This document shows positions 7,946 through 15,701 of a stretch of 64,000 nt of DNA, one piece after another (within the stretch, counting starts at the first letter, position 1; the number at the start of each line of letters is the position of its first letter). This DNA is from UBA4416 sp040387475 (GTDB lineage Bacteria > Bacteroidota > Bacteroidia > B-17B0 > Aurantibacillaceae). The notes below the pieces were generated by a model. The model was not told the DNA's origin, did not search any database, and worked only from the letters and a program-made list of their open reading frames with translations. A program made the translations under genes and the position numbers. The stretch lies in NCBI GenBank assembly GCA_040387475.1, contig JAZKDT010000009.1, positions 1-64,000 of the forward strand, written 5' to 3'.

Positions 7946-9103
7946 TTAGTTGAGGTATTTGTAAACTTCCCTGCGTAAAAATTCATTGAGATCTTTTCGT
8001 TTAATATTTAATTCTTTACAAACGGTTTGATAAAGTTGTTCGTCGTTGGAGCCGTTGGATAGTAATCTTTTGAGGCCACTCATTCCTTTGGTTTCATATA
8101 CAAGTTTGCTCATCAAACCACCGAGGGTAAATTTATAGCTTGTCCATATTACTTTGGTAGTGTGATCGATATGTTTATGCTCATACTCCAAAAAATTACT
8201 CAGATCATACTCAGTGTGTTTTTTCAGGTCAATGGCCAGGTAATGTAAATGCTGATCAAGCGTAAGGCCACTTCCGCCAAGGTAGGTTGCCAGTCCTTCG
8301 TTAATCCAGGAGTGACAGGTTTCAACGTAGTCATTTCCCACATACATGTGAACCACCTCATGAAAATAACAGTTGATGGTAGTTCCATAGATAACTTTGT
8401 TAAGCATATCGCAATAGGCATTATTCTCAGAACGGGCATTGTTGCGTTGAACATCCAACCCAATGCTTGTATTAAGCTCATCAAAATTAGTGAACTTATA
8501 GCAGGCGAATTTAATAGGGGAGATCTCAAATAGTTTGGCTAGTTTTAAATTATAAGTTTGTAAACTATCTAACAGATAGGTATAGTCTTGTGATTCATCT
8601 TTTACGTATAGTGCAATGGATTTATTTTCATACTTTTTAAACGCATAGGTTTCGATAACCGGAAAAAATTTGAGTGAGTCGTTTTGCTTTGTTATTGCAA
8701 AAGTGTACACGCAAAAAGGATGTGTGTTTTTGGTTATTGTATCAAAATAGCTATAACCTACCTGGGCAAGGTAGTAATTCGTATCAGGATGAAAAATTGC
8801 TATCAGGTTTGGTTTGATCTTATTCCAGTCGTGACCCGCAAATTCCTGCTTGAGCATATAATCCGGGTATTTATAGAGGGCTTTACTTTCTTTGGTCCAA
8901 TGTACACCACTATAGGTCCAGTCCTTAAAAATACGCCTGTGATATTCCGCCATAAAGTTTATGATGGAGTCTTTTGCCGGATTGATATTATTGAAGACAT
9001 CTTTATTTACAATGAGTTCCTGATCGAAAACAGGCGGCTGCGAACAAGCCGTTTGAGTAATGAGCAGGATAACAGGAATTATAAATCTCAATATGTTTAT
9101 CAT
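7946..9103 (-). CDS. Lipoprotein with HExxH gluzincin-like metallopeptidase site
   Basis: The frame is open back to 9193, but ATG 9103 gives MINILRFIIPVILLITQTACSQPP, a lipoprotein signal with Cys at the lipobox; 385 residues. The active-site motif FHEVVHMYVGND gives H248, E249 and H252, and NEGLATYLGG places E269 seventeen residues after the second His, as in M1/gluzincin-type peptidases. An envelope-anchored zinc peptidase is inferred. The N-terminal ~220 residues show no known domain; the C-terminal helices resemble those that close gluzincin folds. The previous gene on this strand ends 118 bp away. Confidence 0.8.
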   Translation of the reverse strand: MINILRFIIPVILLITQTACSQPPVFDQELIVNKDVFNNINPAKDSIINFMAEYHRRIFKDWTYSGVHWTKESKALYKYPDYMLKQEFAGHDWNKIKPNLIAIFHPDTNYYLAQVGYSYFDTITKNTHPFCVYTFAITKQNDSLKFFPVIETYAFKKYENKSIALYVKDESQDYTYLLDSLQTYNLKLAKLFEISPIKFACYKFTNFDELNTSIGLDVQRNNARSENNAYCDMLNKVIYGTTINCYFHEVVHMYVGNDYVETCHSWINEGLATYLGGSGLTLDQHLHYLAIDLKKHTEYDLSNFLEYEHKHIDHTTKVIWTSYKFTLGGLMSKLVYETKGMSGLKRLLSNGSNDEQLYQTVCKELNIKRKDLNEFLRREVYKYLN

Positions 9104-9221
9104 TGTTGGCGATTTACGTTTATATTCTGAAGAGATGAATAGTGCCTGGAAATGTTTAAATAAAGATAAATGTTTCTGTATGTTTTGCAACAAAAATATA
9201 CTGAGAATGCACTAACATAAT

Positions 9222-9644
9222 CTACCGGTAACGTAAATGTACAACACTGCTCCCTCCTTTTGCATCGTAAAAAGCGGATGCTGTTCCCCAGGTAAATTCG
9301 GTTTGCGAACCCAACTCACTGTGCAACCAGGTTTTATAAGTTTCAAGTTTTTCCAGTTCTTTCGTTTCCGACCAGCTATCCCAGGTTTGAGTGGTATCAA
9401 ATTTTGTGTGGCTGACAGATAGAACTATTTCTTTTAATTTATTTTCAAAAAAACCAAACTGAATAATAAAGTATAAATTATCTTTAAAAACATTGTTTTC
9501 CTGTATCCACGACCAGCCATTAGGATGATCCCGTTGACTACTCGTTTCACCAATATTCAGTAGAGACATATACTGCTTCAAATCGTTGTGTTTAATATGA
9601 ATGGCATTTGAAATGATGATGTGCCCGGTATCCTTGTCGATCAT
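9222..9644 (-). CDS. Hypothetical cytosolic protein
   Basis: 140 residues with no signal peptide or membrane helix. The start MIDKDTGHIIISNAIHIKHND and the repeated beta-strand pattern (LYFIIQFGFFENKLKEIVLSVSH) suggest a mostly beta fold; it ends in the conserved-looking WGTASAFYDAKGGSSVVHLRYR. I do not recognise a family. It lies 18 bp downstream of the SMR transporter gene and is probably cotranscribed with it. Confidence 0.7.
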   Translation of the reverse strand: MIDKDTGHIIISNAIHIKHNDLKQYMSLLNIGETSSQRDHPNGWSWIQENNVFKDNLYFIIQFGFFENKLKEIVLSVSHTKFDTTQTWDSWSETKELEKLETYKTWLHSELGSQTEFTWGTASAFYDAKGGSSVVHLRYR

Positions 9645-9662
9645 AGTATGTTCAGTATCGGA

Positions 9663-9992
9663 TTAATGAGAATTTGTTTTCGATAAAAAATTAAGTACAA
9701 TCACACCCGATACAATCAAGATGATTCCAAAAACAGCAGCAACATCCAGTTTACTCTTAAATATTACAACCGAAACAATGCAGGTTAATACAATACCCAA
9801 TCCGCCCCAAATAGCATACGCTATGCCGAGGGGAATATATTTTAGAGCCAGCGAAAAAAAGTAGAAAGCTGTTATGTAAGCTACAATTACAATGGTAGAA
9901 GGTATAAGTTTGGTGAATTGCGATGAGGCATTCAGAAAGCTTGATCCTATAACTTCAGAAATTATGGCAATGGCAAGATACAGGTATTTCAT
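9663..9992 (-). CDS. Small multidrug resistance (SMR) family efflux transporter
   Basis: 109 residues and four membrane helices, the normal SMR length. The essential Glu is E13 (IISEVIGSSFL), and W62 lies in the conserved AYAIWGGLG segment. Family members form antiparallel dimers that exchange protons for cationic drugs or guanidinium. Motif reading cannot separate the EmrE/Qac and Gdx subtypes reliably. It probably forms a two-gene unit with the following hypothetical gene. Confidence 0.9.
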   Translation of the reverse strand: MKYLYLAIAIISEVIGSSFLNASSQFTKLIPSTIVIVAYITAFYFFSLALKYIPLGIAYAIWGGLGIVLTCIVSVVIFKSKLDVAAVFGIILIVSGVIVLNFLSKTNSH

Positions 9993-10112
9993 ATAGTTAT
10001 TTTTGATGCTCTGTCATCCAACGTTACACAGATTGATATGAAGATACAAAACATTTTAGCAACCTGATATTTATTTTAGCAACTTCGTCGGCTTTTAATT
10101 TGCAGGTAACAA

Positions 10113-10772
10113 TTAGTGCAGAAGATCAGTCATCTCTTTCCAGTGATAAATTTTCACTTTCTCCGATTGATGTGTTGCTGAACAGATCATGGCTTTCGCA
10201 ATATCTTTTCCGTCAATTCCCTTAAATTTATTCAGAGATTTTCCGATTAACACAGAGTTAGCAAACGCCCAGATTTTTATCAGTGATTTTTCCAGGAAAC
10301 GTTTTTCCTTTCTGGTTCCCATGATCATGGATGGACGAAAGATATGCGTGTGATCAAAGTTAAGTGCGATGATATCTCTTTCGAGCTCGCCTTTTGTTTT
10401 TGTATAGGTAACGGCTGAATTAGCGTCGGCACCCACCGCTGTTACCAGAAAAACAGATGTTGAGCCATTTGCTTTAGCAATTGTTGCAGCCAAAACCGGG
10501 TAATCGTGATCTATTTGATAGTATTGCGTTTTATCAGGCGTATTTTTTTTAGTTGTGCCCAGAGCAATAAAAATTTCATCTGCTATTATCTGGTCTTTTA
10601 ACTGTGACAGCGAGTGATAATCACCGATGAGTGTTTTTAATTTTGGATGGCGGATCTTTGTGTCTTTTCGCACAACGATACTTACCTGTTCATATTGTGG
10701 ATGCCCAAGTAATTCTTCCAGAAGTTGAGAACCTACAAAACCGCTTGCTCCAAATAGAATGGCTTTTTTCAT
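10113..10772 (-). CDS. Atypical SDR NAD(P)-binding protein (HTATIP2/TIP30-like)
   Basis: 219 residues. The N-terminal Rossmann motif GASGFVGS begins at G8. IFIALGTTKKNTPDKTQYYQIDH and a YxxxK-like YTKTK in the middle match the TIP30/HTATIP2-like atypical SDR group, whose members bind NADPH and often have no known substrate. FRPSMIMGTRKEKR is a typical later loop. It stands alone, 120 bp from the SMR gene. Confidence 0.85.
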   Translation of the reverse strand: MKKAILFGASGFVGSQLLEELLGHPQYEQVSIVVRKDTKIRHPKLKTLIGDYHSLSQLKDQIIADEIFIALGTTKKNTPDKTQYYQIDHDYPVLAATIAKANGSTSVFLVTAVGADANSAVTYTKTKGELERDIIALNFDHTHIFRPSMIMGTRKEKRFLEKSLIKIWAFANSVLIGKSLNKFKGIDGKDIAKAMICSATHQSEKVKIYHWKEMTDLLH

Positions 10773-10961
10773 TTTTTTTATAATATCATTAACGTAGTTA
10801 TATGGCCATTGTCGTCATATAATTTTTTTCGGTTTGAAGTATGAGATTGTGGCCAAAACATCTATATAAATGTACACTTGCTTGCGGAAGATAGTATCAC
10901 TTTAGATATATTTTTTATGAGTTCTTTATCTTCATTTTATATTCTTAGCTCTTGATGAGTT

Positions 10962-11744
10962 TTACTTTAAACATTTTAGTATGTCTGAGTTTAGGGAAGT
11001 ATGGAAATGATCAAAGTTGTTATTTATAGCTCTGAAATAAAGGATGTCTGTTTCATTCTCGTTATTACTAAAGGTAGTCGACAGTTTAATGATCCCACAT
11101 TTTAGGTTCTCATCATAGAAGCTTTTCATGAACTCTACGTTGGTTACTTCTACGTTAATTATTTCTCCTTTATTATCTAATTTTCTAAGGAACCAGGCAT
11201 CTCCAATTGAATTATCACAAACTTCCGGTCTGAAATATTTCAATAAAAATGTGTCTTTATTTTCTTTAAACAGTACGGTTAAACTTTTTCCTATTGACTC
11301 AAGTCTTTGAGATGTATGGTTTTCGGGAAAGTGAGATAGTTGCTTAAAATTATGAGATAAGTAATTTCTGGCAATGATCTCGTTAATCGAGTCGGAATAT
11401 CCATCAGCGAATATGATAAAATTAATTAACTCTTTATCGTTTTGAGTTTCTGTAAAAAAGACGAGTGGCTCTGCTTTGGCCGGTAGTTTTTGGCTTTTCA
11501 GATCTATATAGTGAATTTTCCGGTCAGAACTTTTTAGAGTTTTCGTTTGAAGAAATGCGAATTCCGTTTTATTCTGGAAAGCCTTTTTAAAGGAAAAATA
11601 AACATCCGGGCTGGTGAAATATTTACTGATTACACCTATACTGTCTGTCATAACTGAGTTATTGAGCAGATTTACCAAGGTTATTTGACCATGAAGATGA
11701 CAACTTAAGGCCAAAAGAATAACTATGGATGTGATTAATTTCAT
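10962..11744 (-). CDS. Secreted hypothetical protein
   Basis: 260 residues with signal peptide MKLITSIVILLALSCHLHGQ. The mature part alternates strands and helices, with paired acidic and lysine-rich stretches, and shows no motif I recognise and no T9SS tail. Codon use and base composition resemble the neighbours. It is flanked by 189 bp and 273 bp of non-coding DNA, so it is probably transcribed alone. Confidence 0.7.
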   Translation of the reverse strand: MKLITSIVILLALSCHLHGQITLVNLLNNSVMTDSIGVISKYFTSPDVYFSFKKAFQNKTEFAFLQTKTLKSSDRKIHYIDLKSQKLPAKAEPLVFFTETQNDKELINFIIFADGYSDSINEIIARNYLSHNFKQLSHFPENHTSQRLESIGKSLTVLFKENKDTFLLKYFRPEVCDNSIGDAWFLRKLDNKGEIINVEVTNVEFMKSFYDENLKCGIIKLSTTFSNNENETDILYFRAINNNFDHFHTSLNSDILKCLK

Positions 11745-12017
11745 AAAATTACTGCTTATGTTTTACCCACAGTTGTATGGTCCGGCATTCTCGTTTGTCG
11801 AATATCAATAACAAAGATAAAATGTTTGTATTCATTTTAAAGGAAAATTACGCTCTTTTTGCGAATCGAATACATTTTAAATGCTTTGGCCTCGGCTGCG
11901 TTACCGGTTGGCTGTTTTAGATAGCGGTTTATTTAGTCGCTTGCACCTGTGAGAATTGGGTTAACCTGCAGGGTTTATAGAAAGTGCGTGTAAGTAAATG
12001 TGGACGTCTTCTGTGTA

Positions 12018-12548
12018 TTATTCAGGAGCATCTGGTTTCAAAAAACTCAGCGGAAAAGCAGCAATCACCGAAACCCGAAAGTCATTTATTCTCATGGGAT
12101 CGCTTTTATCTAACCGAAAACGGTAGCCACCCGTAATTCGCAAAACTTCAAACAGGCTAAACCCCACTTCGGGTGTAAAGGCTAATACTTGTTTCTCTTT
12201 TTGGATTACATATTCGGCTCTTAGTCCGTAGGCCAGCAATATCAACTGTCCTTGCCAGCCGATATACGGAATATATATTTGTTCTTTCTCTGCCACGCTG
12301 AATTCACATCCTAACGCAGGGCCGGCAAAAGCCATTATGGTTTGCCCGTCATTTTTCCAATGATAGTAGCGAACTCCGGCATCCAAAAAATTAAATTTGG
12401 AGTAGCTGTATCCTCCACTCACAAAAAACTCATTTGTATAAGATTTCTTATATTTTTTTGAATTGGCTACAGTATCTGCCTGTGCTTTATTCGTTTGCCA
12501 ACATAGCAAAAAGGTTATTGTCAGAAGATAAGTTGTCCACTTTGTCAT
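12018..12548 (-). CDS. Exported hypothetical protein, small beta-barrel-like
   Basis: 176 residues. The signal peptide runs to about KAQA (MTKWTTYLLTITFLLCWQTNKAQA). The mature chain is a series of amphipathic strands rich in Gly, Tyr and Phe (FFVSGGYSYSKFNFLDAGVRY, YGLRAEYVI, FTPEVGFSLFEVLRITGGYRF), the pattern of an 8-stranded outer-membrane barrel, but the last residue is not aromatic, so this is an inference. No neighbour suggests a function. Confidence 0.65.
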   Translation of the reverse strand: MTKWTTYLLTITFLLCWQTNKAQADTVANSKKYKKSYTNEFFVSGGYSYSKFNFLDAGVRYYHWKNDGQTIMAFAGPALGCEFSVAEKEQIYIPYIGWQGQLILLAYGLRAEYVIQKEKQVLAFTPEVGFSLFEVLRITGGYRFRLDKSDPMRINDFRVSVIAAFPLSFLKPDAPE

Positions 12549-12709
12549 TTCTTTTTACATGGGTGTTTACGTTTTGTAGTTGCTTTTTTTAATAAATTGA
12601 TATCTATCAAAAGGTTTATTCTAAAGGTACAATGTTGCTGGTCATTTGCAATGTAAAAATGATGTTAACGTTAGGGGGCATAGTAGTTAGACCTATGCAG
12701 CAGGTCCTT

Positions 12710-12997
12710 TTATTTCCACTGATATGCTCCCGCATTTGCAAGTAGTTTGCAAACATTTTCGTCGAGGGCATATTTGCTTTTTAAAAGTTGTACTGTATGA
12801 TTGTAACCTGTTTGAAGATCTGCATAATTCCAGTTTTCAAATTTAAGTGTTGCCAACCAAATACTATTAAATAACACTTTTTCTTTACTATTCGTTAGAT
12901 TTTCTGTAACAAATTTCTCAAATACCATGTGTTCATTAGAATTCGCGAAAGATAATATGGCATCAGCTATGTTTTTTAGTAGGTCTTTATCTTCCAT
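12710..12997 (-). CDS. Small hypothetical cytosolic protein
   Basis: 95 residues, acidic and predicted all-helical (MEDKDLLKNIADAILSF, VCKLLANAGAYQWK). No signal peptide and no recognised family. It diverges from DNA polymerase IV across a short spacer. Confidence 0.55.
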   Translation of the reverse strand: MEDKDLLKNIADAILSFANSNEHMVFEKFVTENLTNSKEKVLFNSIWLATLKFENWNYADLQTGYNHTVQLLKSKYALDENVCKLLANAGAYQWK

Positions 12998-13145
12998 TTT
13001 TTAGCTTGGGCACACTGTTATCTTGTCTTAAATTTTGCATCAGCTTCCTGATACTATCGAAATTGATTTGATGCCTTTATCAAATATAACCAAAATGCTA
13101 CAAAGCGTAGCAAAGCCCAAAGCTAAATTGCCTTATTTTTATGGT

Positions 13146-14324
13146 ATGGAAGAAAATAAACGCCGTATTGTTCACATGGATCTGGATAGTTTTTTTGTGT
13201 CGGTTGAGCGCAAATTAAATCCTGATTTAATTGGTAAACCGGTTATTATTGGTGGCACTTCCGGCAGGGGTGTTGTTTCTTCCTGTAGTTATGAGGCACG
13301 TAAATTTGGCGTACATAGTGCAATGCCGGGCGCAAGGGCTAAGCAATTATGTCCGCACGGTATTTTTATCAAAGGGAACATGCAATTGTATTCTGAAAAT
13401 TCGAGACTGGTAACACAGATCATTGAAGACGCGGCGCCTTTGGTTGAGAAGGCTTCCATTGATGAGCACTACCTGGATATTACGGGCATGGATAAATACA
13501 TTTGTGACAGCTTCACCTGGACAAAACAGCTGCGTCAAAAAATCATTAAGGAATCGGGAATGCCGATTTCATTTGGTTTGTCAACCAATAAGCTGGTCTC
13601 TAAAATTGCCACAACTGAGTCGAAGCCAAACGGAGAATTGTTTATTGAGCCCGGACAAGAAAAAGCGTTTTTGGCGCCCATGGATGTGAAAAAAATACCG
13701 GGAGTAGGCGAGAAGACCTATATGACCTTATGCAATTTAGGTTTGCAAAAAATTCATACCATTCAAAACATGTCGCCCGAAAGGTTGCAAAGCCTCATTG
13801 GTGATTATGGCCTATCACTTTGGCGCCGCGCCAATGGAATTAGCGATAGCGAAGTAGAAAACCATTGGGAACAAAAAAGTATGAGTACTGAGCGGACGTT
13901 TCACACCGATACCAATGATATTAAATTTTTAAAAGAACTGATGGTAAAGATGGTGGAAGAACTGGGGTTTGATTTGCGCCGGAGCGAAAAATCGGCAGGC
14001 AGCGTCTCCATTAAGATCAGGCATTCCAATTTCGAAACGCATACCTTTCAATGCAAAGTTCCGTATACATCATCCGATCATATTTTACTGCAAAAGGTAA
14101 TGGAGTTGTTTGATAAAAATTACGATAGCCGGGTGATGGTGCGGTTACTGGGCGTCAAATTTTCGTCGCTGGTAGAAGGCGCGGTTCAAATGGACCTGTT
14201 TGACGACACGGCCGATATGATCAATCTGTACCAATCGTTAGATAAAATAAAAATGCGTTTTGGCGATAAGGCCGTGATGCGCTCGGTAGGGATTGACGCC
14301 CCAAAACCTAAAAAAGAGGAATAA
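13146..14324 (+). CDS. dinB: DNA polymerase IV (Y-family translesion polymerase)
   Basis: Error-prone polymerase that copies past damaged bases. Start at ATG 13146 (MEENKRRIVHMDLDSFF) gives 392 residues and matches the family N-terminus; in-frame ATGs at 13071 and 13095 and TTG at 13035 would add 25-37 residues. Palm carboxylates are HMDLDSFF and SIDEHYLD; the usual SIDEAY has His in place of Ala here. A helix-hairpin-helix follows (IPGVGEKTYMTLCNLGL), then the little finger. AVQMDLFD near the C-terminus fits a beta-clamp-binding peptide (QxxLF). An imperfect -7 box (TAAATTTTG, 13029-13037) favours a longer leader or one of the earlier starts. Confidence 0.93.
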   Translation: MEENKRRIVHMDLDSFFVSVERKLNPDLIGKPVIIGGTSGRGVVSSCSYEARKFGVHSAMPGARAKQLCPHGIFIKGNMQLYSENSRLVTQIIEDAAPLVEKASIDEHYLDITGMDKYICDSFTWTKQLRQKIIKESGMPISFGLSTNKLVSKIATTESKPNGELFIEPGQEKAFLAPMDVKKIPGVGEKTYMTLCNLGLQKIHTIQNMSPERLQSLIGDYGLSLWRRANGISDSEVENHWEQKSMSTERTFHTDTNDIKFLKELMVKMVEELGFDLRRSEKSAGSVSIKIRHSNFETHTFQCKVPYTSSDHILLQKVMELFDKNYDSRVMVRLLGVKFSSLVEGAVQMDLFDDTADMINLYQSLDKIKMRFGDKAVMRSVGIDAPKPKKEE

Positions 14325-14330
14325 ATTTCT

Positions 14331-14338
14331 TATCTTTG
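14331..14338 (+). promoter_or_regulatory. -7 box before the DUF4920 gene
   Basis: TATCTTTG, an exact TAnnTTTG match, 20 bp before the ATG at 14359. No clear -33 TTG is seen. Confidence 0.5.
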
Positions 14339-14358
14339 ACATTCAAAAAATAAATGTC

Positions 14359-14832
14359 ATGAAAAAAATTACACTTTTTGTTATTTGCCTGATCTCAGGT
14401 TTACTATTAAATGCCCAACCGCCTTCAGGTAAAGCTAATGTAGGTGATACCTATGGCGCAAAAGTTACTGAAGACGGCGCTATTGCCATTTCTGAATTAC
14501 CTGCTTTATTAAAAGTTAAAGATACTATTGCAGTAAAAGTAAAAGCCAAGGCTGTAAGTTCCTGCTCAAGCAAAGGCTGCTGGATGAATTTAAAGATCGA
14601 TGATAAAAGTACGGCTTTTGTGAAAATGAAAGATTATGGTTTTTTTGTGCCGATGGCTATTGCTGATAAAAATGTCATATTGGATGGTATTGCTTTCATT
14701 AAAACAACTTCGGTTGCCGAGTTAAAACATTATGCAGAAGACGGTAAAAAATCTCAGGCAGAAATTGATGCGATCAAAGAACCTAAAGAAGAGATCCGTT
14801 TTTTAGCAAACGGTATTATGGTGGTTAAATAA
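14359..14832 (+). CDS. Exported DUF4920 domain protein
   Basis: The frame is open from 14293, but ATG 14359 starts a clear signal peptide, MKKITLFVICLISGLLLNAQ; 157 residues. The core with SSCSSKGCWMNLKI and KDYGFFVPMAIADKNVILDG is the DUF4920 signature, including the paired Cys. Family members are periplasmic or secreted and of unknown function; the Cys pair suggests metal binding or redox, but this is inference. It has its own -7 box and shares a bidirectional terminator with ssb. Confidence 0.88.
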   Translation: MKKITLFVICLISGLLLNAQPPSGKANVGDTYGAKVTEDGAIAISELPALLKVKDTIAVKVKAKAVSSCSSKGCWMNLKIDDKSTAFVKMKDYGFFVPMAIADKNVILDGIAFIKTTSVAELKHYAEDGKKSQAEIDAIKEPKEEIRFLANGIMVVK

Positions 14833-14944
14833 TTGATTGGTTTATCTAAGCTCAGTGAATTTTTAAGCACGATAGGGCGTAGGAAAAATTATTCATCATA
14901 GGAGTTTTGTGGTTCCCAAGCCCGCTTGAAATGAAAGAAAACAA

Positions 14945-14979
14945 AAAAGGCCCAACTGTAAAATGCAGTTGGGCCTTTT
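14945..14979. terminator. Bidirectional terminator between the DUF4920 gene and ssb
   Basis: A 14-bp stem (AAAAGGCCCAACTG / CAGTTGGGCCTTTT) has A residues on the left and T residues on the right, so it can end transcription of the converging genes from both sides. Confidence 0.9.
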
Positions 14980-14999
14980 ATTGTTGAGCGGGATTATGT

Positions 15000-15341
15000 T
15001 TAGTCTGCTTTTTTGCTGAGCATAATAAACTCACTCACTTCAATATTCACTACAAAACGTTTGATACCTTCTTTATCGGTATAGCTGTTGTTACTCAGTT
15101 TTCCTTCGATCGCAACTTCAGCGCCTTTCAGTAATTTTTCGGCTATGTCTGCGTTGTTACCCCAGGCAGTTACATTGTGCCAGGTTGTGTCTTTTATCCA
15201 CTCACCTTTTTGATTTTTATAGCTTTCGTGGGTGGCAATATTTAATTTTGCCATTTTTTTACCTCCTTCTAAGGTTTTAATTTCCGGAGCTGATCCTAAA
15301 TTACCAATTAACTGTACGCGGTTTCTTACGGTGTTCATCAT
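15000..15341 (-). CDS. ssb: Single-stranded DNA-binding protein, short form
   Basis: 113 residues; initiation is at the first or second Met (MMNTVRNRVQLIGNLG). The OB fold is complete: LIGNLGSAPEIK, KMAKLNIATHESY, TTWHNVTAWGNNADIAEKLLKG, VAIEGKLSNNSY. SSB coats single-stranded DNA in replication and repair. The protein ends at MLSKKAD right after the OB fold, without the flexible linker and acidic tip (DDDIPF-like) that recruit partners, so it may be a second SSB rather than the main replicative one. It lies next to DNA polymerase IV, a mild hint at a repair role. Confidence 0.93.
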   Translation of the reverse strand: MMNTVRNRVQLIGNLGSAPEIKTLEGGKKMAKLNIATHESYKNQKGEWIKDTTWHNVTAWGNNADIAEKLLKGAEVAIEGKLSNNSYTDKEGIKRFVVNIEVSEFIMLSKKAD

Positions 15342-15701
15342 GTTTTCTTGTTTTTAAAAATTAATATTACTTTCTACAAATTAAATTTTGCCGGTTTTGA
15401 TTTTTGAAGCGCTTCATCATTTCGACGACACAAAGGTAAGTGGCGGCTAAAAGTTTATTCGGTTATAAAGCACTTGTATCCGAATTTAATCGTTTGTTGT
15501 CGAATATGGAATTTGGCTTTTCCTTTATTTGTGAGGATCTCAGGCCTAAATGGGAGATGAAAATATTTTAAATTATTGTATGGAAAAATCGGGATCAGGC
15601 GTGTCGTCTGTTATTTTTTGAAAAATAAATGTCACTTTCAAAGCTTTGCGATCATCAAAATTCGTATATATCGTAGAAATCAACAGGAAATCAACCGCCT
15701 G
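15342..15701. other. 360-bp intergenic region upstream of ssb
   Basis: CAAAGGTA at 15431-15438 reads TACCTTTG on the minus strand and is the likely ssb -7 box, giving a leader of about 85 nt. I see no other gene, hairpin or repeat here; the 62-codon plus-strand ORF near the right edge has no coding features. Confidence 0.5.

Noticed and set aside
10800..10835. Inverted repeat TTATATG / CATATAA followed by T residues on the plus strand
   Set aside because: Both nearby genes are on the minus strand and the region is upstream of one of them, so a plus-strand terminator has no transcript to end.
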